A DNA stretch of 64,000 nt from Sepioteuthis lessoniana. Lineage: Eukaryota > Mollusca > Cephalopoda > Myopsida > Loliginidae. The stretch spans positions 87,020,543-87,084,542 of the forward strand of contig OY757904.1 in the NCBI GenBank assembly GCA_963585895.1, read 5' to 3'. Shown here in pieces: positions 45,957 through 57,597 of the stretch. The notes below the pieces were generated by a model. The model ran no database searches, was not told the DNA's origin, and saw only the letters and a list, made by a program, of their open reading frames with translations. The translations under genes were made by a program, and so were the position numbers. The stretch's first letter is position 1, and each line of letters begins with the position of its first letter.

Positions 45957-48659
45957 TTTGGCCGTGGACTGAGCCATAACTGGTTTCTTTTTTAGTTTAG
46001 TTGTGTTTTTGTTTATTTTGTTTTTCTTGTTTTTGTTTGTTTGTTTTTCATCTCAACGTTTTTTTTATTTACGTACGAGGTCTATAAAAATGTTAAATTT
46101 TTTACTGTGGTCTTCTCGACTGGCGAGGCTTTATACAAAATCAATATATATATATATCAAAATAGCAAGCTTACGCTTCAAGGTATGCAAAGATATAGAT
46201 ATTTCTAAATCCTAAGAGAAATAGGAATCTACTTTCATTTGTTGCTGCTTCGTTTCGTTCGAATTATTTTTATATACACCGGAATTTCGTTCAGTTTTTA
46301 AAGTTTGAATGCTTCGAATCTTGATAGAGAGGTCAATAGCAAAATAGAAACTTATTTTCATGTCTAGATTTTCTCAATAAGCGCTGATTTTTTATTTTAA
46401 AATTTTTGCTGGTTTAAAAATGTGACAGTGGCCATTTTCTCCTCTTAACGAAGCATAGATTGCTTTGATATGCACAGGCATAAAACAACATATCATGTGA
46501 ATGTCACTTTCCTAAATCTTATGTTATGTAATATGTTATGTCATAAGCTGGTCTTTATAAGAGCGTGTTTACAACACAAAACTATACTAAGATCGCCTGA
46601 TTGACGATTTTTACTGTAAACGGATTCTTGAAAATCTAAATCGGAATGTCTCAATATTTTGAATATAAATATACTCTCAGGATACAATATGTCAACTGAA
46701 CAGAGTGGTAAATAAAATGCCAGAGTTAGATTGGTGTATATATGTGGACTGTCAAATTTAGGAGTGGAAAGTAGCAAATCGTAGACCTGGAGGTTGGGAC
46801 TGAATAAAGAAGGCTCCGAAGAAGATCAAAAAATGACGAAGTCCCGAAATAAAACATAACTATCATAAGCAACTCGGATTCCGTTTTTCCAATAACCTAA
46901 AAAAATAAACTGGGGGAATAAACACAAAGAAAATAAACAATGTTTAAAAACGTTAGTGTTGTTGATTTTCTTCCCTAATAAACGATCAAACTGGTTTTTA
47001 GTGTTGTTGTTGGTGATTGCATAGTTGTTGGTAGTATTTATTGTTTGTTTGTTGTTGTTTATTATTTGTTGTTTATTTTTTTTATTCATTCACAAAAAGA
47101 AGTCCATTTGACGGTCTCATCACGATGATCAGAGTCTCCTCTATTGCACTTACGCTTTGTTTTTCGTGTCTGTGAGTAACGCTTATTTTTTAAACATAAG
47201 TATTTTTCAAAATCAAAATAAATCAAACAAAAATTTTGCTAATACGTTGTATTTGACAAACTTTTGGAAGGCCGGCATTAGAATAACTCGTAATAAATAA
47301 TACAAGAGTCACATACCAACTTCAAACTTGTCTATGCAGTACTATAATCGGCTGCTTACTTGTATCAGGTGCTAATCTACCTGGAACTAATGACTATTAT
47401 CATTTTGAGCTGACCAAACTATAATACTACTGAAGTGCCAGTGTTCCTTTTCTTATATATTTAATTCTAATTTTTCTGCGACAACTGTCTTCAATCGTTT
47501 TCCTAATCCCACCTAGAGCTCTTCATTTGACATCATGTTGAAAATGCTATCAATTGAACAGTTAGCTTCTCACCGAATTAGCGAATGAAATAAAAGTTTT
47601 CAAAGTTGAAGAAACAATGGTAATCTCACTAGAAATCAGTCATTATAAAAAAAATACATAGATTTTTAACACCTAATACATCCTAGAGACATTTTTTATT
47701 AGTTTATACTCGAATAAAAATGCTCGAACATAAGGAATAAAACAATTTTCAGTCCAATTTGCAGCTATATGATTATTTTGTAGGGGCTTGCATTTACTCA
47801 ACGACATTTTTTTACTGATCTAAATTCTCGATCTTACGGAGATATTTATGAAATGCTAATCAGAATCCTCCACTCCTTCCTAAATACACGAATCATTATC
47901 ATCATGGACTGCTGTTATAACGGAAATCAAGGCGTCCATCGGTCATCTAATTATGATTATAATCATCTGCAACGATAATAGCATTCATTCATGAAAAAAA
48001 TACTTTCTAAGCCTTATTCGCAACTGTTTTTTTTTTTCTTTTAGTTTTGACCATTTTTATGCTTAAAACACCAAAAATAAATTTGATGAAACCATTTAAT
48101 CAGTTAGTGATCACCAAATAAATTGCCATTTATCATGAGAAAAAAAACAGATCACAAATGGTGATTTTGACTGTAAGAGGACTTTTAGTATTTAACGGTT
48201 ACAATAGATTATTGTTATAATCAAAAGTAAACCCACATAACTAAATGATGTTTACTAATTATATTCTTTATTTTCATATGAAATTAATATTATTTTGTAG
48301 TGAAATATTTCTTTAAAATTTAAATGCATGACACGTAAGAGATTTATCGATTTAAACATTTTTATCTTTACCCCGGTCGTTAATTCTAAACAATAAGGCT
48401 ATATCATTATTTTACATCTAATAGCTCATCTTTGCTTATATCCTTTTGGTTGACTGGTTTTTGTCACACCGTAAGCTCCACCAGCCTTTGCCATTGTATC
48501 TGTACGAATTTGGCATGAATTATGGCTGGTGGAGATTTTCATGGACTGGATATTCTTCCAAACGCCAAACCCTCCTAGAAAGATAAAGTTTGTTGTTGCT
48601 TTTTTTTTTTGTCTTTGTTTTGTTTTTTATTTTGTTTTCGTTTTGTTCTTATTCTTTTT
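45957..48659. other. AT-rich DNA without recognised content
   Basis: No gene recognised. Low-complexity GTTT/GTT-rich DNA at 46990-47090. A short inverted pair CTCCACCAGCC / GGCTGGTGGAG lies at 48477 and 48523. Confidence 0.55.
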
Positions 48660-48850
48660 ATTTAAAGTTTTCCTCCCAAAACTTGAGGGCCCAGTCTTTT
48701 CTACTATTTTCCGATTGCTTGGAAGGAGAAAAAATCTATTCATGCCTTTCCCAAGAGCATTAACGCGAAGTAAAATACAGAGAGGTTCGTCCAGGATTTG
48801 AACTCATCTTGCCGAGCCAACTTCTACGGCGACAACCAATCCACACCTAT
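48660..48850 (-). mobile_element. SINE copy (family of 16834-17129), partial
   Basis: The minus strand reads GTTGTCGCCGTAG, the B box GAGTTCAAATCCTGGA (48808-48793), then CTTGGGAAAGGCATGAAT and GGAAAATAGTAGAAAAGACT, in the same order as the full copy. The A box is degraded and the tail is missing. Confidence 0.75.
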
Positions 48851-49189
48851 TAATCTAATTAGTAATGTTTGTGAGTTTTTGTAATAGAAATTTTTTTATG
48901 AATGGAAATGGAAATTTGTTACGTATGGCAACAACATGTCTTCTTGCTAGTTATTGTTTATTGTAAGAAATTTTCTCTCGGTTTGTGTTGCTCCTATACT
49001 GGTTACTCAAAAAATCTTGAGAAGGGATAGATTCACGTTTTTTCAATAGCATCAATGCGAAATTAACACAGGCAGCTTCGAAAGGATTCTTACCGATTCC
49101 ATTTTCCGCGTCGGTAACCATTACGCAATTAACACCATCATTTTTATCAGCAATGTCTTTTTTGCAATCTTTATCGAGTTGCACTCACG
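48851..49189. other. Spacer without recognised content
   Basis: No motif recognised in the 77-codon minus frame 49184-48951. Confidence 0.5.
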
Positions 49190-49191
49190 TA

Positions 49192-50075
49192 CGAGGTGCA
49201 TACGATAAGTTTCCAGAATGTTTTCGTATGGGCATTTAAAATTGTCGTAGACTCTTGAAAATTCAGTATGTTATTGCTATACATCTTATAAGATGACTGA
49301 CCAATTTTTATGAATTCAGGTTTAAATGAACAGCTACAGCAGCAATTGGAATACACCCTTCTGAAATCTGATTGTCACAGCTGCTGAATTTCAAAAATGC
49401 TATGTGACACTTTAGAAAAATGATATGCAATAAAATTCTGTTTTAAACTTGGAAAAAATGACACAGAAACGTATGGAATGCTTCAGATTGCTTTTCGACC
49501 ATCTTGCATGAATCGAGCATCAGTTTTTGAGATTCAAGGAAGACAGGGAGTCTGTGAGGGATGATGAAAGGTGTAGGAGGAGTAAGGAAGTCAATACATG
49601 AGAGTTGATTGGCCAAAGGTTTAGGGTTACTATGTTGATGTTTTAAGGGAGTTCAGGAAGAGATTCCGTCGCAAGAGGCCAGCACTCTTCAAATCGGGTC
49701 AGTGGCATTTCCACCAGGACAATACACCAGTCTACAACTCCATCTTTGTCACAGACTATTTGAGCCAGATGGGCATCAAGACAGTTGCTCACCCTCCCTA
49801 TAGTCCAGACCTTGCTCCCTCCCTGTGACTTTTGGTTGTTCCCTAAGCTCAGAGGCTTTCATTATGAGACAATAGAGGAGATGAAAGAGGCTGTGACGAA
49901 GGTCATTGACACGCTCACACAAGAGGACTTTCATGGGGCTTCCAGAAGTTATTGGAACGGTACAAGTACATTGCAGCCGGAGGAGATTACTTGGAAGGGA
50001 CTAGAGTTTCATGTGTGTAATATCAATAAAAGTGCCCATACGAAAAAAGTCTGGAAACTTATTGTATGCACCTCA
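49192..50075 (+). mobile_element. Mariner element, internally deleted, ends intact
   Basis: TIRs GAGGTGCATACGATAAGTTT (49193) and its inverted form ending TGCACCTC (about 50074), with TA at 49190-49191 and 50076-50077. The plus strand encodes an N-terminal start MTQKRMECFRLLFDHLA (49459-49509), a stop, then RFKEDRESVRDDER (about 49530-49570), then jumps at about 49640 to REFRKRF and FHQDNTPVYNS with the second catalytic Asp (about 49710-49745) and VAHPPYSPDLAP with the third (49785-49818). A 4-bp insertion near 49820 shifts the frame before CDFWLFPKLRGFHYETIEE. The region with the first catalytic Asp is deleted. Same family as 32055-32970. Confidence 0.93.
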
Positions 50076-50097
50076 TATATATAAATCTTTTGTTCTT

Positions 50098-50099
<2 letters not shown>

Positions 50100-50168
<69 letters not shown>
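50100..50168. repeat. (GT)n microsatellite
   Basis: About 34 uninterrupted GT units. Confidence 0.98.
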
Positions 50169-50170
<2 letters not shown>

Positions 50171-50872
50171 ATTTCATGGTATTTAAAGTATATACATCTA
50201 GTTAAATACATATGAAAATATGAATATTTATGGACATTTTATTCAAATACTTGAACATTTATTTCAACAAATTAAATGAAAGATGACATGCTCAATATAA
50301 ATGAATAGATGAATAAATAAAACTGCATTTGAAACCAATCGTGACCTATTCAGTTAAGCAGTTAAGCTCACAACGTATATGACTTAGGATGAGAAATTAT
50401 AGAATATCAACTAAGACGCGATTTGTTTTACAAGTTCACATGCAGACATTGCTCTTATGAAGTATAGGATTTGGTGTATATCAGCTTATATAGCTACAGT
50501 GTAATAATTATATTACTTACTACTACTGAATGGAGTATTGTCGGTTATTTCATATACGTCATAAAACAAATTACACATATTGCTCCCGTAAAAAGCATGC
50601 GTGAAAGGAGATATAAAGAAGGGTGATGTAAACGTCTTACTTGTGTTACATATTTGACCTTTTACAGGTCGTGTATGTTCTTGAATTTCAAAAACAGCAT
50701 GCACCTATATTTTAAGGTAAACAAAAGACCAAGGAAATGCCATGTGAATTGCGTGAGTGGGATGCCGGGAGTAGAGTAATCACGAGGTGCGTGGGCGCCC
50801 GAAAAATATATAACGACGGAATTTTTCGACTCCGGGGCAGTGAGGAGAGAGCAGAGCTGAGAGATGGAGAGA

Positions 50873-50913
<41 letters not shown>

Positions 50914-52857
50914 AAATAAGAGAGCCTAGGAGAAGCCTCTGTAGTGAATTTGCCTGTGCCAGGAGGCAAAGCGAAGGAGTAAGGCCCTCCGATGATATCG
51001 TATCTCAACCGGATGTAAATTATAGCGGTTCCCAATCACGACTCTCCTTTTATACAACTAATTTCGTCATGATTGCGTAATGATAAACAGAGAAGAGGTT
51101 ATATTTTCATATATAAGTGTTATTGTCTTTTCTTCATCCCACACGTATATAACACTTATCTTATATTTTTCATGGGCAAGTGAAATATTGATAACCTCGC
51201 CGGAGCTGGAGACAAATGTCTCTATTCAGTCCAACGAACAGAAGTGCAAATCATGTCAGTTATGTTTCATGAATGAGGACGCAAACTCGAAAGTTAAAAC
51301 AGGAAAGAATTCTCACGTGACCAATGGACACATGACGTTGGAAGCTACAGCCCTAGCCAAAGGGAAGACAATTATTTTGGTCTCTCAACTTTATGAAAGC
51401 TACGATATTCATAAAAATGTTTACTTTATGACTATTAGTGTGAGAGTTAGTTTGATTATGTAAATACAAAATTGTTGTTTTGTGACATTGTATGTGAACT
51501 GGAAACTCAAGATAAATTTCATGGGATGTAAGGCAGTAAGGTAGACCTCTTAAGAGGGTATTAAAAAGTGAACTTCTTTTATGGACAGTCGAGATTTCCA
51601 TTTGAGGAAGAACACCGGAGGTGACGGCACCAGTGGTCTGAGAAAATGAAAAAGAAAGGACAAAAATATTTTTTATCGGTTTGTGGGAATCCCATAAGGG
51701 TCAATTTTATGTGACCATGACTTGATGTGACCGTAATTTGACAGAAAAGTGTGGCCTAGACATATAGATCTGATTATCTTATGAGTGGCTTTGATTCATA
51801 AAATGAGTTTACACCTCCAAAAAAGTGATTCAGTGAAAAACTTATAAAATTGTTAAGACTTAACTATTAATTAAAGTAAAAGACGGCCCCTTTTGTAAGG
51901 TCGCTTGGAAGAGATTGGTCAGCTGGATCAAATGGCACCCAAAGAAGTTGTTTATAGGAAAGTAGAAGTGGGAGAAGAGTATGGCAGCTGTGTGTGACTG
52001 ACAGAGATACCGAATAGGGCAAGGATGACATTTGATGGGTGAAATAACCCTACCACTTCCACTTAGGAGCTGAACAATTACCCAAAAATGAAAAATTTTA
52101 CTTAAGATAAAGGAATAATTGATATTTCTGCGCTAACCAGACACATACGCGGTTCCAGACCAATTATTATTTAAAATGGGCATATTTGAGACTTTAGGGA
52201 GAACAGTGAAGACCAGGATCATAGGTAGATCAGAGGAGCAAGCGCCGAATAGATTAGCTGACTTCAGCCAAGTTCACTGAAATAATTCAAAAAAGAAGAG
52301 TGATGACCTAGATGGAATCAAAATTGAACCGAGAATGTGCTAGAGAATTGCCTAAGTTACTTCCTGAACCCATGGTTATGCATCAGCCAAACCCCAGAAA
52401 TTAGACGTCCAGAGTGATCAGCTAGAAGCCCAGGTCTTAAGGTATAGTTGTACATTACTCCCTATAATTTTTATGAAGGACTGAAATTTATATTGTTTTC
52501 ACATGGTATCTTTTATAAATATTTTATTAAAGTTGGAAAGAGTTGTCTACCTCATTATACAATCGTCAAGCCACAGTTAGCCTTGGCATACCAACTCCTG
52601 CAGCAGATTTCTAGTTGTTTGAGATCAGGAACAACGTGGCCATTCAACCGGACCTCTTGACAACTGTAGAAGTCATCATAACCAACGATTGACGGAATAA
52701 ATCTGATTGTGCCGGCCATCATCGGATATTCAGTAAGTCCTTTTGCTCATTGACCGACCGATGGAATTATAGTTTTAAAGGTTCCCATAAATCAAAATAA
52801 GAAGAAAGAAAGAAAAGTGAATGGAGGAAAGACTGGGGAAAAATTGAGAGAGAGAAG

Positions 52858-52889
<32 letters not shown>

Positions 52890-53280
52890 AGTGAGGGGTG
52901 CGTGAGAAAGAATTAAAGAAAGAAACAAACAAATGTGAAAGGGAGAAAAATGGGATATAAAAAAATGACAGAAAATGAGAAAATTCAAGAAAGAGGAAGT
53001 GAATGTAAGTAAGAGGAAAAGAAAGAGTAAAACAGTGGAAAAGTGAAAGATTAATGAAGAAAAAGAGTGAAAAGAAAGGGAGAAAGAAATATAATTTGGT
53101 GTAGATCAAAGAAAAAAGGCAGGGTGTACCTTGTAATTTACTCACTGTCCACTGACCACTGTTCAGCACAATACTGCTTGTGTAGCACCAAGGAAACAAA
53201 ACTGCCAATTTGTAACGTTGTAAAGCAACAATTGATTATTGTTGATCTTTACGATTCATGAACTCAATAAGTTATTTTTC
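50169..53280. other. Mostly unannotated DNA
   Basis: Purine tracts (GA)n at 50870-50911 and 52845-52885. A GC-richer block at 50740-51060 has a TATA-like site (AAATATATAACG, about 50806) but no gene follows. The 127-codon plus frame at 51080-51463 has no recognisable motif. No transposon ends seen. Confidence 0.5.
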
Positions 53281-53299
53281 TGGTACAATAAAGACAAAA

Positions 53300-53374
53300 T
53301 GCACAATAAAGACAAAAACAAAACATTGAAAGAGCAGCTAATCTTCAATGTTTTCATTTTGTCTTTATTGTGCA
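53300..53374. repeat. Hairpin palindrome, 31-bp arms
   Basis: TGCACAATAAAGACAAAAAC at 53300 and its mirror ending at 53374 form arms 53300-53330 and 53344-53374 with two mismatches. The left arm also has a partial direct duplicate at 53285. Confidence 0.85.
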
Positions 53375-53385
53375 TTTTTCTAATT

Positions 53386-53427
53386 ATCTGACAATTATAT
53401 ATATATATATATATATAAAATTGTCAG

Positions 53428-53472
<45 letters not shown>
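53386..53472. repeat. (TA)n pair flanking a short hairpin
   Basis: ATCTGACAATT, (TA)n, AATTGTCAGAT, (TA)n: the short arms at 53386 and 53419 are reverse complements around a TA tract, followed by a second tract at 53430-53472. Confidence 0.9.
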
Positions 53473-53474
<2 letters not shown>

Positions 53475-53988
53475 CTTCTGCTTCTCCTTAGAGATTGTTG
53501 AAAAAGAATTGGTTAGAAATGCATAAAACGTTTACGCATATCTTCATTAACAGCTGATTGTTGCTTAATGCAAACTGACCTGAAAATAAATGAAGCACGG
53601 GTAGATGAATGAACGATGGAAATAAAAAGAGTTTAAAGGTTTAAAGTATTATCAAATTATTCAGATACCAGATCATATATTCCCTTAAAAAATTTTTTTT
53701 TAAACTTAAAAATTAGTTTTTAAAAATTCTTATGTATTGTGCTTTCTTTTATCGAAAATAGAAATAAATATTTAATAGTCCCTCTTTTTGCTTTAACAGA
53801 GTGTACATTAAGCTTTTGTAGTGCTGGAGTGTTACTTGGGCACATGTATTTAAGCATGTGTCCATAACTGATTTGTGTTTGTTGGAAAGGGTACAGAGAA
53901 GTTAATGAGGTCTGAATTCTATGTCATACATGCTTAGTAGTGATAAAATCTGGTGAACCTTTGTCTTCTCCGGGCCATTGCTGATGTT

Positions 53989-54295
53989 CTATGGTTCAGA
54001 GGAGTCATTCTCAGATATTTTAGTAACTTGCTTCCTTCGCAGCGTCAGGGGGTTTTGAGCAGAGGTTGTGGTGTTCCAGTTAGTTTTATCCGCTTTGGTC
54101 AGGATAGCTTCAAAAGTTTCCTTGGACAGAATCGGGTAGTTATCCACATTCAGTATCTCTGAGGATTCACTATTAACAGAGGTCTCAACCGGGCATAAAA
54201 TTCTATTAGCTACCGTTATTTCTTTGCTGTTTTTGTATCGAATGTTAGCTTTGTGTGGATTCGCTTGAATAAACTTCACCTCTTTGACCTCTTAT
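53989..54295 (-). pseudogene. Possible integrase C-terminal segment
   Basis: A 96-codon minus frame begins KFIQANPHKANIRYKNSKEI and continues TVANRILCPVETSVNSES. The pattern KAxIRYxNxxExTVxxxxLxP resembles the end of gypsy integrases, where it forms a small barrel and tail. Position downstream of gag, protease and RT on the same strand agrees. The catalytic core is not seen, so the call is tentative. Confidence 0.4.
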
Positions 54296-54355
54296 TGACC
54301 CAAATATGATGTTTCAAGAGAACAGAACTAGGGTTACATAACAAGAAGAGAATAG

Positions 54356-54512
54356 TTTTTCCTTAGTCTGTCTTTCTATTTATCCATAGCGGGAGGTAGA
54401 AAAATTAGATTCATTCCTTTCCGAAGTGTAGTAGTATTATGTGAAATGCCAACAGCCTCATCCAGGTTTTAACTCACCGTGTCAATTTCCTACGACGATA
54501 ACCATCATATGA
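54356..54512 (-). mobile_element. SINE copy (family of 16834-17129), partial
   Basis: The minus strand reads ATGGTTATCGTCGTAGGA, a degraded B box (GAGTTAAAACCTGGAT), TTGGCATTTCACATAATACT and CGCTATGGATAAATAGAAAG, colinear with the full copy. The tail is missing. It lies within the gypsy remains. Confidence 0.75.
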
Positions 54513-55869
54513 AAGTTTGGTTTGCATTCTGCAAATATTCTCCAAGATCTTATTACTTGTCGCATCTTTCATTGTCACATCCTTCATTGAATATGGCATA
54601 TTCTTTACTTTTACAAAATGATGCAAGTGTCCAACTCTTGAGTGACATAAAACTGTATGGAGATTAAATAAGTATTGTTAAACATTACAGGCGACCTCGA
54701 GAATATATCAGAACTTTTATCCCAGCCTGATCGGTATTGAATGACAAAATTATAGCGGGACAATTCCATCCCCCAGCGCAATATTTTATCGTTTTTTGCT
54801 TTAATTTTATGCTTTCAATCGAACATGTACCTCACAGATTGCTGGACAATTTTCGCGGGGAATTTTTTTATCAAATAATGCCGCCAGTAACTATAATTGC
54901 ATGAGTTTCCTTCTGTATAGAAGCGTAGTACTTCTGGGGTCCCTGAAATGTCTGTGTTGAGACAACTGGACGTACGGTTTAAGTGACAATCGCACACATA
55001 GTGACATTAGCAGTACTTTAAATGGTAGAGACTTGTCAATTGCACAAACTATTAAATTTTCAACATCCTTCTAAAAAGCATAGAAGGCACCTCTGCTTCT
55101 TTTGTGACCGGGAATGTAGTTGTAGCATTCAAAGGGCGAATAATTTTGTATGCGGTGGGAATAGTAAGCTTAGGGTTCAGTGGAGTGATTTTTAAAATCT
55201 CGTGTAAGGGGTAAAATCGTTCCTAGTCTAGATGTTATATACTCACATAATAAATATGCTTATATACACATATACATGTTCATGCAGCATCACAACGACA
55301 CCATAATTAAGACGCATGAAGGAAGGAAGACGCAGGAAGACTTCTTTAACAAATATATTTTACCTCTCACTTTATTTGTAAGGGTTCGAAAGGGTTTCAT
55401 GTGAGAGGGAGCTGGAGATCGAACATAAACTGTAATATCTTGACCCCACTGTTATGACCGTCACGTTGTGTCTTTCTTGTTCTCCTAATGCTGGGGTCCA
55501 CTCCATCGGGGTTCCCGAGGGCCCCCTCGGTCGGGTGTGGCTTTCCCTACCACATCTGGTCTCTAGCTGTCTGGAACCCTACTGGCAACTGCTTCTTGGA
55601 CTCGAACTCAACTGAGTTAAATAATGATTCAACGCCCACACGATCGCCCACTGGATCTTTGAGATCGAATGTTTAATCGTCATCAAGCGGAAATAACTGT
55701 CATGCAGTTCAGAGGTCACTCTCTTCCGGTGGATCAGTCTGTATTGGCACAGTGGAACCTTCACCTTGTCCCATATTATAAGCCTTAATCCGCCCACGCG
55801 ATCTCTTTCGATTACTGGCCATTGGAATGTGTCACTTCCTTCTGGTGCATCACCTTGGAATAGCATATT
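54513..55869. other. Interior of the gypsy remains, mostly unreadable
   Basis: 55690-55840 on the minus strand holds a polyprotein-like DPPEESDL / EGSTVPIQTD stretch. 55380-55640 is GC-richer with AATAAAG near 55370-55380 on the minus strand and could be part of an LTR. The rest is unassigned. Confidence 0.4.
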
Positions 55870-56760
55870 TTTGGGCCGGGTCGAAGGTCAAAACATAACA
55901 TAGATATTTCCCTTTTCTCTATAACATAACCAACGATACTCAGTCGTTTTGCAGAAGAAGAACATTTCTCTTCATTGTAACACATTTTTCCTTTATGCAA
56001 TCTCAAATAATTTGTTGAGTCCGACCAACAGTAACAGTGAGTTGATATTCTTTAAGGAGTTCATAATTCTTTGGAAGCCACTTCGTTGGTAACACCAAAT
56101 GAGACCCTTGTTAACATGCTTCGAATGTAGTGCAGAAATTACCTTTATTTTTTATTAGGATTTGATGATAAATGCTTCCCAAATCAATGGTACTAATAAC
56201 ACGGTACTGTGCAATGTTGTTTATTGTATCACCAATACGGAGTAGACGGCTGCCGTCAAGAGATGTGAACTTTGTGATGGTCTTAAAATAATCAATCGCT
56301 AAACGTCACCTTTTATTATCATGCTTGCTCACCAAGGAAAATTACTTTTTTCTATGACTTTTTTTAACATCCTCTAGATTTCCTTTTCAAATAAGTTTGG
56401 CAAAAATTCTGGTGGGCCAAATTTCACGGTATTTAGTCCACAAGTAATCAGAGGTGGTAGTCCTTCTCCATATTTAAGAGTAATACAGTAATACCATCAT
56501 GTATACCTTTGTAGTCCTATCCAAGAACCACATTGGAGCGTAATTGTGGCAAAACTGCGAAAATCCCGACTGCCAACTAGGTTTACCAAAAAAAAACAAC
56601 AAAAAAAAAGCATCGACGTCCAAAGAGCGAAATAGGTTGACGCCTTGAAAACAACCCCGAACGAATGATGGATACCCAAAGAGTGGCACTTAAGTAAGTC
56701 TGGATGGACAAAGCTCTCAGAGCTTTCACTATCAATAAGACCCCCTAGTTCCACTCATTT
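55870..56760 (-). pseudogene. Gypsy-like protease and reverse transcriptase, broken
   Basis: Protease: GGLIDSESSESFVHPDLLK on the minus strand at 56748-56692, where the active-site triad DSG reads DSE. RT: INNIAQYRVISTIDLGSIYH (about 56227-56170), which includes the motif A Asp, then KWLPKNYELL / GFQRIMNSL (56095-56055) and KNVCYNEEKCSSSAKRLSIV-like at 55990-55925. The YxDD box is not found; the segment where it should lie is deleted or scrambled near 56020. Not functional. Confidence 0.65.
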
Positions 56761-56875
56761 GATAAACATCTTCATGACTGTTCAGAAAACTTGGAATAGC
56801 GGCTGTCACTACGGCAAGTGATGTTTGATCATTTGAATCGATAGAAATCCCAGATACTACCAATAGTTTAGCACG

Positions 56876-57400
56876 AAAACTTTAGCAAAGTGTCCCTTCT
56901 TCCAACATCGATGACACATGGCTCCATGTACAGGTTATTTCTGGCGAAGGTGTTGCAAAAAGACACATTCAATGCAGCTGTCACAGGAACAAGTACTACA
57001 GTAAAGTTTTCATAAATCTTCTGGTTAAAGGTTGCATCATTCACTACCCACGAAGGTTATGTGGCAGTTTACAGTTCATGATTACTTTAAGTCGAATCCA
57101 AACCTTTCTCTTGGTCAAGCATAGCGATCAAATCCAAAATCGTATTCTTCAATAATTGTGGTCCTATCAAAAAGGATTGCTGACCACTAATAAATGTATT
57201 CTTGATAGATTCCTTACGGTGCAGAGCCACGGTTACTGCCTGGAAGTTACAATCTTTAAAAAAGACCAGGATTCCAAGCTTGTCCAGATTCTCTTGAAAA
57301 CGTCTCGAATGTTTAAAACCAATGTTTTTATTCTTGGGCGGCCATTGAGTGAACTCGCTCCTAATCCAATCTCTTCGGTCATTGTAAACCTTCTACAAAT
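56876..57400 (-). pseudogene. Gypsy-like gag, broken
   Basis: Minus-strand frames read MTEEIGLGASSLNGRP (about 57381-57334), then TFISGQQSFLIGPQLLKNT (about 57205-57150) and PSWVVNDATFNQK (57065-57027), then the zinc knuckle CHRCWKKGHFAKVF at about 56919-56878: CX2CX4HX4 with the last Cys changed to Phe. A preceding knuckle is degraded. Gag would form the particle that packages element RNA. Several shifts prevent a full product. Confidence 0.65.
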
Positions 57401-57425
57401 TAATAGTGATATTTTTTGGATAAAT

Positions 57426-57597
57426 TGTTGTGAAAATAAAAACAAAATAAAAGTTTCCTGAACCAATAGCTTTATTCAAATGAACCACACACTCAGCAAA
57501 AAAAAGAAAACTGCTATATAACAACACCAAAACTAAGAATTGTTCACATTTGATAGCTGTGGTAGGGGTGAAAGGATTTTTCCCATTATTTACAACA
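57426..57597 (-). repeat. Gypsy-like 5' LTR, 172 bp
   Basis: On the minus strand it starts TGTTGTAAATAATGGG and ends TTCACAACA, giving TG...CA inverted termini. It contains GTTATATAGCAG (TATA-like, about 57520) and TGAATAAAGC (polyadenylation signal, about 57475). Gag-like sequence follows directly. A second LTR was not found, so it rests on structure and position. Confidence 0.55.

Larger units (their letters stand above)
53890..57597 (-). mobile_element. Ty3/gypsy-like LTR retrotransposon remains
   Basis: Minus-strand order: 5' LTR (57597-57426), gag (57400-56876), protease (56760-56690), RT (56330-55870), and possible integrase C-terminus (54290-53990). Gag resembles the CsRn1-type gags of flatworms and molluscs by remembered similarity. 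A SINE at 54356-54512 splits the 3' part. No 3' LTR was found. Every domain carries frameshifts. Confidence 0.7.

Noticed and set aside
51080-51463. 127-codon plus frame
   Set aside because: No recognisable domain and no splice or promoter context that I could defend. Length is within chance for a window of this size.
52750-53210. 138-codon minus frame with long Ser-Leu runs
   Set aside because: It is antisense to a (GA)n tract and purine-rich flanks; the repeats explain the composition.
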